NCBI RefSeq assembly: GCF_003201775.1
Contig: NZ_QJJZ01000013.1
Location: 115,923 to 179,922, forward strand
Origin: Arenibacter sp. ARW7G5Y1
GTDB taxonomy: Bacteria; Bacteroidota; Bacteroidia; Flavobacteriales; Flavobacteriaceae
Reading direction: 5' to 3'
DNA length: 64,000 nucleotides
Below are positions 26,066-32,788 of this stretch, piece after piece. Made by a program: the position numbers and the translations under genes. Under the pieces are notes generated by a model, which made no database searches, was not told the origin of the DNA, and was given only the letters and a program-made list of their open reading frames with translations. The first letter of the stretch is position 1. Each line of letters begins with the position of its first letter.

Positions 26066-26125
26066 TCGATTTCGACTACGCTCAATCTCCGAATATCAAC
26101 GGTGGCTGAGCGGAGCCGAAGCCAC
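26066..26125. repeat. Hairpin-type repeat, copy D (complete)
   Basis: The same left arm, loop and right arm as the other copies, with loop identical to copy B and right arm identical to copy C. It ends 6 bases before the stop codon of the metX-thrA fusion gene, on the upstream side of the GIY-YIG gene. Confidence 0.75.
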
Positions 26126-26131
26126 AGAAGT

Positions 26132-29100
26132 TTAACCTTTTTCAGCAATCCTCAAAATATCCCCAAAAACCCCTCTGGCCGTCACAGCCGCACCTGCGCC
26201 TGCTCCTTGTATTACCAAGGGATGCTGCCCATAAGACTCCGTATAAATCTCAATAATGGAATCGGACCCCTTTATTTGCCCTAGCGCACTTTCCTTGGGA
26301 ACAGAGATCAATTTTACTTCCAATTTCCCCTTTTCCTTGTTCAAGTCTCCTGAAAGGTCGCCCACATAGCGTAACACGTATCCTGGTTTTTGCGCCTTCT
26401 TTATCTTGCTAAACTTTTCATCCAAAACATCCAGTTGTTCCAAAAAGCTTTTTACATCAACATCTTGCAAGGACTCTGGGATTAGATTTTCAATTTGAAT
26501 ATCCGAAAACTCATTGCTCAGATCCAGCTCCCTGGCCAAAATGAGTAATTTCCTACCCACATCGTTCCCCGAAAGATCTTCGCGCGGATCCGGCTCGGTA
26601 TACCCCAAATCCATTGCTTCTTTTAAAATTTCCCGGAATGATGCGTCCTTTTCAGAAAAAGTGTTGAAAATATAACTTAGTGACCCCGAGAACACCCCTT
26701 TTATTCTTGTTATATTCTCTCCTGAAAGATGTAACAACTTAATGGTATCTATCAACGGAAGTCCCGCCCCAACATTGGTTTCATATAAGTACTGTTTTTG
26801 ATGTTTGGCAAGCTCCTCCCTGAGCAACTGATAATAATCGAAACCCAAGGTATTGGCAATCTTATTGGACGAAACCAAATCAAAACCGTTATCCACAAAA
26901 TCAAAATACGAGGCCACAAAATCCTCATTGGCAGTATTGTCCACAGCAATGAGGTTCTCCAAATGATTATCCTTGGCGTATTTAAAGATATCGTTTAATT
27001 TATAAGGTATTGCCTTGGTTTCCATGGCACTTTTCCAGTTTTTGGAAATACCATTTTTACTCAATAACACCTTTTTGGAATTGGCTACCGCAAAAACATT
27101 GATATTAATACCTTTTCTTTTTTCAATGGTCTTATTGGATTTAAGAATTTGATCAATGAGGGTACCCCCCACGTTTCCATGGCCAAAAATGGCCAAATTT
27201 ACTTTTTTACTGATTCCAAATATCTGACCATGTACTACATTCAGTGCCTTGTGCAAATCTGATTTTTTAACCACCAAACTCACATTTTTTCCCGAAACAG
27301 TATTGTTGAACAACAGGGGAACCACCTGGTTTTTGATGAGCGCATTAAATGGTTTATGAAACGTACTAAGGTCCTGTCCCACTATGGAAATTACAGATAC
27401 CTGATCTATTACCGTAATATTGTTAATATCCTGTAATTTGAAATCGGTTTGAAATTCCTCTTCCAAGGAAGTTTTGGCCAAATTGGCATTTTTAGCGTCT
27501 ACCACCAGACCAATCCCTCTTTCAGAAGACCCCTGGGAAATAATACTTACACTTATATTATTATTGCCCATTGTCCTAAAAATACGGGCATCCACCCCCA
27601 CCTTACCCAATAGACCACGACCTTCCAAATTGATCAAGGCCATATTTTCAATAACGGACAAGGATTTGATACCTTCCTTACTGGTCTTGGCACTGATCAA
27701 TGTACCCTCGTTATCGTTGTTGAAAGTATTTAGGATCCGTAATGGAATATTCTTTTCTATTAATGGAATAATTGTCTTGGCATGTAGGATATTGGTTCCA
27801 AAATTTGCCAGCTCATTGGCTTCGCTATAGGATAGTTCCGAGATTCTTTTGGCCTCGGTGACCAAATCCGGATTGGCCGTAAATATACCATCTACGTGGG
27901 TGTAATTCTGCAACTCCTCGGCATTGAGATAATTGGCCAATAAGGCGGCAGAATAATTACTCCCATTTCTGCCCAAAGTGGTTGTTTCGTTTAGTTCATT
28001 GGAGGCAATGAACCCGGTAGTTACCACTACAGCATCCAGATCCAATTTCCCAAACTCACTTTTTACATTTTCCTTGGACAAGGCCTCCAATACCTTTGCG
28101 TCGCCAAAATTTGAATCTGTTTTAATAAGTTGTCTCGAATCTATGAATTTGGCATTGACGCCCTTGCCAATAAGCAATTTGGCTACCAATTTTGCCGAAA
28201 GCAATTCTCCATAAGCTAAAACCTGATCCTTTATTTTAGGACTATAATCGCCCAATAAAGCCACCCCTTCGAACAATTTTACCAATCCCCTAAATTCCTC
28301 GGAAAGATTAACATTGCCATAGGTATGCTTTTGATATTTTTCAAATTCTTCAAAATCCGTTACATAATCCAACCCCTTGGCAGCCTTGTCCAACATAGCT
28401 TCCAATTGGTCCGTAGCCTTGTTCCTGGCTGAAACCACTACTGCTATATTTTCACCATCCTTAACCTTTGTCGTTATTATTTGAAGTACAGTATCCAACC
28501 CTACTCCATTGGCCAATGACTTGCCGCCAAATTTTAGAACCTTTACTTTTTTAGATCTTCCATTTCGCTCAAAAACCCCTTTTAGCAACTCTTCCATTTG
28601 ATTGAATTCTATCAGGAAGGCATCGTGACCGTGTAAGGAATGTATTTCCCCATAGGTTACATTGCTGTTTGCCTGGGCCAATTTTTTAAAGGTATCCTTA
28701 TTTTCCTGGGCCGTAAAAAAAAGGTCGGAATCTACGCCAACGATGTGAATGTTGGTATCGCTATTTTGAAGATTAATAAATGCCTCTTCCCCATTTCTAT
28801 TGATATCAATAGTCTTCAGCAGCTGGTTCATTAATTTGTAGGCCGACAGTTGAAAGCGCTCCTGTAATTTTTTACCATGGTGCGTTAACCAGCTCTCCAC
28901 ATTAAAGACTTTCAGCTCCTCATTGGTACTTCTTTTAAACCGCTCCTTAAAGGATTCCGGCGTCCTATAGCAGAGCATGGCATGCATACGCGCATCGTGC
29001 ACGGGCTGCTTTGAGTTGATAAGGAACTGTTCCTGTATCTGGCAATTGGCAATAAGCCAATCCGTAGACTTCCAATCCGACGCTACCGGAATAAGATGTT

Positions 29101-29518
29101 CCGTTAAGTGCGGATCCAGTGCCGCCATCTCCCACGCTATACCTCCTCCTAATGAACCCCCTATCAGGGCATACAACTTACTTATTTTCAAGGCTTCCAA
29201 TCCCAGAAGGAAAATCTTGGCAATGTCCTTGGCCACAAAATCCTTATAATTATCTATTACAAACCCATCATACCCATTTCCGGGTATATTAAAGCACAGA
29301 ATGGTGTACTTTTTGGTGTCTATGCATTTGCCTTCACCGATCAATGTTGTCCACCAGCCATGTTCGCCAGCCACATCGGAATTACCTGTAAGGGCATGGT
29401 TCACCATAATAATGGGTGCGGAATGCAATGGTTGGCCAAATATCTCGTAGGACAGATTAATGTCCAGGGTTTTGCCGCTATAGGTAACGTATTTATTTAT
29501 TGAAAGATGATGTAACAT
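26132..29518 (-). CDS. Trifunctional fusion: homoserine O-acetyltransferase (MetX) - aspartate kinase - homoserine dehydrogenase
   Basis: One 1128-residue frame with three enzymes. Residues 1-320: alpha/beta-hydrolase MetX-like, with nucleophile Ser in GGSLGGG near residue 120, Asp in VGVDSDLFFT near 267 and His in HGHDAFLIE near 298. Residues 324-770: aspartate kinase, KVLKFGGKSLANG at the start, TTLGRNGSNYSAALLA, then two ACT-like segments (VSIISQGSSERGIG; VSIVGQDLS). Residues 774-1128: homoserine dehydrogenase, NAIFGHGNVGG-type NAD motif, SSNKIANT, GLPLIDTIK and YTEPDPREDLSGNDVGRK. It links aspartyl phosphate formation, homoserine formation and its acetylation in one chain; only aspartate-semialdehyde dehydrogenase is missing. 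It is downstream of metY and of a SAM-I riboswitch. Confidence 0.93.
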   Translation of the reverse strand: MLHHLSINKYVTYSGKTLDINLSYEIFGQPLHSAPIIMVNHALTGNSDVAGEHGWWTTLIGEGKCIDTKKYTILCFNIPGNGYDGFVIDNYKDFVAKDIAKIFLLGLEALKISKLYALIGGSLGGGIAWEMAALDPHLTEHLIPVASDWKSTDWLIANCQIQEQFLINSKQPVHDARMHAMLCYRTPESFKERFKRSTNEELKVFNVESWLTHHGKKLQERFQLSAYKLMNQLLKTIDINRNGEEAFINLQNSDTNIHIVGVDSDLFFTAQENKDTFKKLAQANSNVTYGEIHSLHGHDAFLIEFNQMEELLKGVFERNGRSKKVKVLKFGGKSLANGVGLDTVLQIITTKVKDGENIAVVVSARNKATDQLEAMLDKAAKGLDYVTDFEEFEKYQKHTYGNVNLSEEFRGLVKLFEGVALLGDYSPKIKDQVLAYGELLSAKLVAKLLIGKGVNAKFIDSRQLIKTDSNFGDAKVLEALSKENVKSEFGKLDLDAVVVTTGFIASNELNETTTLGRNGSNYSAALLANYLNAEELQNYTHVDGIFTANPDLVTEAKRISELSYSEANELANFGTNILHAKTIIPLIEKNIPLRILNTFNNDNEGTLISAKTSKEGIKSLSVIENMALINLEGRGLLGKVGVDARIFRTMGNNNISVSIISQGSSERGIGLVVDAKNANLAKTSLEEEFQTDFKLQDINNITVIDQVSVISIVGQDLSTFHKPFNALIKNQVVPLLFNNTVSGKNVSLVVKKSDLHKALNVVHGQIFGISKKVNLAIFGHGNVGGTLIDQILKSNKTIEKRKGININVFAVANSKKVLLSKNGISKNWKSAMETKAIPYKLNDIFKYAKDNHLENLIAVDNTANEDFVASYFDFVDNGFDLVSSNKIANTLGFDYYQLLREELAKHQKQYLYETNVGAGLPLIDTIKLLHLSGENITRIKGVFSGSLSYIFNTFSEKDASFREILKEAMDLGYTEPDPREDLSGNDVGRKLLILARELDLSNEFSDIQIENLIPESLQDVDVKSFLEQLDVLDEKFSKIKKAQKPGYVLRYVGDLSGDLNKEKGKLEVKLISVPKESALGQIKGSDSIIEIYTESYGQHPLVIQGAGAGAAVTARGVFGDILRIAEKG

Positions 29519-29559
29519 AAGTTTTATAATTATTCCAGGAAGAACATGGTCGTTGCGTA

Positions 29560-29612
29560 CAAAGTTATATGGGAGTGCCTTTATTTACTAGCTGCTATTT
29601 TCTGCACTCCCA
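29560..29612 (-). promoter_or_regulatory. Hairpin and TAnnTTTG promoter element between metY and the fusion gene
   Basis: The 9-bp arms TGGGAGTGC (29570-29578) and GCACTCCCA (29604-29612) enclose a 25-base loop. Immediately after, on the minus strand, TAACTTTG (complement of 29560-29567) is an exact -7 element, about 40 bases before the fusion ATG. No clear -33 element is seen. The hairpin may weaken read-through from metY or act at the internal promoter. Confidence 0.5.
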
Positions 29613-29655
29613 CATTACATTATCAATGAATATTTATGTGGAAATTTTATGGAAT

Positions 29656-30948
29656 TTACGCTAAAACAGATTTGTCTATGGTTGAAAATGCCTGTACCAA
29701 ATCCGCCTTTATATCTTCGATATCCTCCAGCCCCACGCATAGACGTATTAAATCCTTGGTTACCCCGGTAGTATGTTGGGCTTCATCGTCCAATTGTTGG
29801 TGCGTTGTGCTAGCTGGGTGAATGATCAATGACTTGGTATCCCCAATATTTGCCAATAATGAAAATAGCTTGGTTTCATCAACTACCTTTTTAGCCGATT
29901 CGTATCCTCCCTTAACCCCGAAGGTCACTATCCCGCTTTGTCCGTTGGGGAGGTATTTTTTGGCCAAGGTATAATAAGGACTGGACGGAAGTCCTGGATA
30001 GTTTACCCATGCCACTTCCTTTCTACCTTCCAACCATTTGGCCAATTCCAAAGCATTTTCACTGTGTTTTTTGATACGTAGTTCCAAGGTTTCCAAACCT
30101 TGAATAATTTGAAAGGCATTAAAGGGGCTCAAGGCAGCACCAAGGTCCCTTAAGCCTTCAATTCTCACCTTGGCTATAAAGGCAGCGGCACCCAGAACAT
30201 CGTGATAAACCAAACCATGGTATCCGGGAGATGGCTCAGTAAACTCAGGGAATTTACCACTGCTCCAATCGAAAGTACCGGCATCCACTATAGCACCCCC
30301 CATGGAAGTACCATTGCCATTTATATATTTGGTAAGGGAATGGATTACTATGTTAGCTCCGTGTTCAATTGGTTTTACCAAAGCACTTGTAGCAACAGTA
30401 TTATCCACTATAAAAGGTATTTTAGCCTTTTTGGCTACTTCGGATATTGCTTTCAAGTCCAATACGTCCAATTTTGGATTCCCTAAGGATTCCACAAAAA
30501 TGGCCCTGGTATTTTCCTGAACGGCATTGGCAAAATTCTCCTCGTCGCCCGGCTCAACAAAGGTGGTGGTTATACCCAACCTAGGCAAAGTCACCGACAA
30601 CAGATTATAGGTACCTCCATAAAGACTACTCGAAGCCACTATATGATCCCCCGCTCTAAGCAGGACCAACAAAGCTGTAGAAATGGCTGCCGTACCGGAA
30701 GCTGTAACCACACTGGCAATACCACCTTCCAAAGCCGCCAAACGCTGCTCTAAAATGTCATTGGTAGGGTTGTTAAGCCTAGTGTAAATAAATCCAGGTT
30801 CCGATAAATTAAAAAGATTGGCCGCATGGTCGGTATTATTAAATACGTAGGCCGTATTCTGATAAATAGGTACAGCCCTGGTTCCTGCTGTCAATTTTGT
30901 GTCATGTCCGGCATGCAGAGCATTTGTTGAAAATTTTTGAGTACTCAT
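29656..30948 (-). CDS. metY: O-acetylhomoserine sulfhydrylase (O-acetylhomoserine aminocarboxypropyltransferase)
   Basis: The start is the ATG giving MSTQKFSTNALHAGHDTKLT; the 22 codons upstream are leader. The 430-residue length is typical of MetY (about 430) rather than of the shorter MetZ/MetB group. PLP lysine is in IVIHSLTKYINGNGTSMGG near residue 205; other marks are YTRLNNPTNDILEQRLAALE and TASGTAAISTALLVLL. It joins O-acetylhomoserine with sulfide to give homocysteine. It is the first gene after a SAM-I riboswitch, and the fusion gene that makes its substrate follows directly. Confidence 0.94.
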   Translation of the reverse strand: MSTQKFSTNALHAGHDTKLTAGTRAVPIYQNTAYVFNNTDHAANLFNLSEPGFIYTRLNNPTNDILEQRLAALEGGIASVVTASGTAAISTALLVLLRAGDHIVASSSLYGGTYNLLSVTLPRLGITTTFVEPGDEENFANAVQENTRAIFVESLGNPKLDVLDLKAISEVAKKAKIPFIVDNTVATSALVKPIEHGANIVIHSLTKYINGNGTSMGGAIVDAGTFDWSSGKFPEFTEPSPGYHGLVYHDVLGAAAFIAKVRIEGLRDLGAALSPFNAFQIIQGLETLELRIKKHSENALELAKWLEGRKEVAWVNYPGLPSSPYYTLAKKYLPNGQSGIVTFGVKGGYESAKKVVDETKLFSLLANIGDTKSLIIHPASTTHQQLDDEAQHTTGVTKDLIRLCVGLEDIEDIKADLVQAFSTIDKSVLA

Positions 30949-31128
30949 GATTTCTTGTTTTTTTATATTATTAAAATAGATAAAATAAAAAGCCAAAACA
31001 AATAATGCCGACAATGCAATATTATAAAATCAAAAAGTTAAGAAGAAAGTCAGCTACAGAAGTAACCGTTAGTGTTATCTGCCATGGATACTTTAAATCA
31101 AAAAAAAAAATGATCCAGTATTTAGGTA

Positions 31129-31214
31129 GAATTTAGCACCTTCTTTAATAAATGATCAAAGGGTTGCTAAGGCTTCAAAGGGTCTATTCCCTCCACCTTT
31201 CTTGATAACAATTC
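31129..31214 (-). ncRNA. SAM-I (S-box) riboswitch upstream of metY
   Basis: The minus strand holds TTATCAAGAAAGGTGGAGGG, GACCC-type hairpin, GAAGCCTTAGCAACC, a P4-like hairpin and AAGGTGCTAAATTC. The end arms GAATT and AATTC close P1. Its core is almost identical to the copy at 15738-15839. A run of eleven T (complement of 31100-31110) follows 18 bases after the aptamer and could be part of a terminator, though I see only a weak stem before it. High SAM is expected to reduce metY and fusion-gene expression. Confidence 0.95.
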
Positions 31215-31240
31215 AATAAGTGTTTGAACTTTTAGGTTTG

Positions 31241-31248
31241 CAAATATA
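31241..31248 (-). promoter_or_regulatory. -7 promoter element of the metY riboswitch transcript
   Basis: TATATTTG on the minus strand is an exact TAnnTTTG. Transcription would start near 31235, about 20 bases before the SAM-I P1 stem. A clear -33 TTTG at the right distance is not present. Confidence 0.55.
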
Positions 31249-31287
31249 GGTATGGAAAATTCTTTTTTCCTAATCTTTTCAAAAAAA

Positions 31288-32544
31288 TTATAAATTGAAG
31301 GCTTGTTTCACCAAATCAACAGCATCCAATTTCTCCCAAGTGAATAATTCCACTTCCTTTTCCACACGTCCGTTATAAGGCGATTCAAAAACCTTGGTCA
31401 TTTTTTTAGGTTCCTTGCCCATATGTCCGTAGGCCGCCGTTTCCAAATAAATCGGGTTTCTGAGTTTTAACCTATCCTCTATGGCAAAAGGACGCATATC
31501 GAACAATTGGGCTACTTTCTTAGCAATCTCCCCATCGCTCAATGCCACCTTGGCCGTGCCATAGGTATCAACAAAAATTGAAGTGGGCTCCACTACCCCA
31601 ATAGCATAACTAACCTGTACCAATATTTCATCGGCAACTCCGGCAGCAACGAGATTTTTGGCAGCATGCCTTGCGGCATAAGCTGCACTGCGATCTACTT
31701 TACTAGGGTCTTTTCCGCTAAACGCGCCACCACCATGGGCACCTTTGCCGCCATAAGTATCCACAATAATCTTTCTTCCGGTTAATCCTGTATCCCCATG
31801 GGGCCCACCTATGACAAATTTTCCGGTTGGGTTTATATGATACTTTATAGTATCATTAAAAAGCTTTTGTATAGCCATTGGCAATTGTTCCTTTACCCTT
31901 GGGATTAGAATGGAGATAATATCCTTCTTAATTTTCGCCAACATTAAATCATCATCCCCATCAAACTCATCATGCTGGGTAGAAACAACAATAGTATCTA
32001 TACGTTGGGGTACATTATCATCGGAATATTCTATAGTCACCTGTGCCTTGGCATCTGGCCTTAAATAGGTAATAGCATCCCCACTCCTTCTCAAATCGGC
32101 CAAAACCTGCAATATTTTATGGGAAATATCCAGGGCCAAGGGCATATAATTTTCTGTTTCCTTAGTGGCATAACCAAACATCATACCTTGGTCTCCCGCC
32201 CCTTGGTCTTCCTTTGCACCACGGTCCACTCCTTGGTTGATCTCTTTGGACTGCTCATGGATCAAAGAAATTACACCACAAGAATCCCCACTAAACTTGT
32301 AATCCCCATTGGTATACCCAATTTTATTGATAACATCCCTTGCTATTTGTTGTACATCCAGGTAGGTATGACTCTTGACTTCCCCGGCCAATACCACTTG
32401 ACCAGTGGTGACCAACGTTTCACAAGCCACCTTACTTTCCGAGTCAAAGGCCAAAAAATGGTCCAATAGCGCATCGCTGATCTGATCTGCTATTTTATCT
32501 GGATGCCCTTCACTAACCGATTCCGAAGTAAATAAATATGCCAT
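31288..32544 (-). CDS. metK: S-adenosylmethionine synthase
   Basis: A 418-residue MetK. Conserved stretches: [20 protein letters not shown] at the N-terminus (His of GHPDK is catalytic), [12 protein letters not shown] near residue 125, [20 protein letters not shown] and [19 protein letters not shown] in the middle. It is somewhat longer than E. coli MetK (384). It makes SAM from ATP and methionine, the end product of the pathway laid out to its left. Its 5' leader is unusual and can sequester the AAGGA ribosome site just before the ATG. Confidence 0.97.
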   Translation of the reverse strand: MAYLFTSESVSEGHPDKIADQISDALLDHFLAFDSESKVACETLVTTGQVVLAGEVKSHTYLDVQQIARDVINKIGYTNGDYKFSGDSCGVISLIHEQSKEINQGVDRGAKEDQGAGDQGMMFGYATKETENYMPLALDISHKILQVLADLRRSGDAITYLRPDAKAQVTIEYSDDNVPQRIDTIVVSTQHDEFDGDDDLMLAKIKKDIISILIPRVKEQLPMAIQKLFNDTIKYHINPTGKFVIGGPHGDTGLTGRKIIVDTYGGKGAHGGGAFSGKDPSKVDRSAAYAARHAAKNLVAAGVADEILVQVSYAIGVVEPTSIFVDTYGTAKVALSDGEIAKKVAQLFDMRPFAIEDRLKLRNPIYLETAAYGHMGKEPKKMTKVFESPYNGRVEKEVELFTWEKLDAVDLVKQAFNL

Positions 32545-32706
32545 AAATCCTTTCTATATAAAAATTAATAAGGATTTGACCAAGTACACTAGAGAAGAGT
32601 GGGTGTTACAGTTCCAAGGGAACAAAACAACTTAAACTGCTTTAGCATTTTGTTATGCCGAAACTAATCCAGCACATGAGGTTGCAATCAGTCAAATCCT
32701 TCCTCG
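32545..32706 (-). ncRNA. metK leader RNA: SAM-II-like aptamer with anti-ribosome-site switch
   Basis: The minus strand at 32706-32636 has blocks in SAM-II order: GAGG (P1), GGATTTGACT, ATTGCAA, CCTC (P1 closing), TGTG, and GCTAAA. Spacing departs from the classical type (extra AAG after P1 and a longer insert before GCTAAA), so the assignment is tentative. Independent evidence is seen in the rest: GTCAAATCCTT (complement of 32570-32580) is perfectly complementary over 11 bases to AAGGATTTGAC inside the aptamer (32691-32701). Its AAATCCTT part is also perfectly complementary over 8 bases to AAGGATTT directly before the metK ATG (32545-32552). The two pairings exclude each other. Confidence 0.6.
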
Positions 32707-32720
32707 ATATTTTTCGCGTA

Positions 32721-32728
32721 CAAAAGTA
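32721..32728 (-). promoter_or_regulatory. -7 promoter element of metK
   Basis: TACTTTTG on the minus strand is an exact TAnnTTTG. A start near 32714 would put the first aptamer stem (from 32706) right at the 5' end of the transcript and give a leader of about 170 bases. No good -33 element is evident. Confidence 0.6.
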
Positions 32729-32788
32729 CAAGAATTCTTGACGTAACTAAAAATGTTTAACAACAATTTTTGGATTGACCCTAAAAAT

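Noticed and set aside
25489..26125. CRISPR array
   Set aside because: The repeats have irregular spacing, a gene between them and internal dyad arms; there are no unique spacers of even length and no cas genes.
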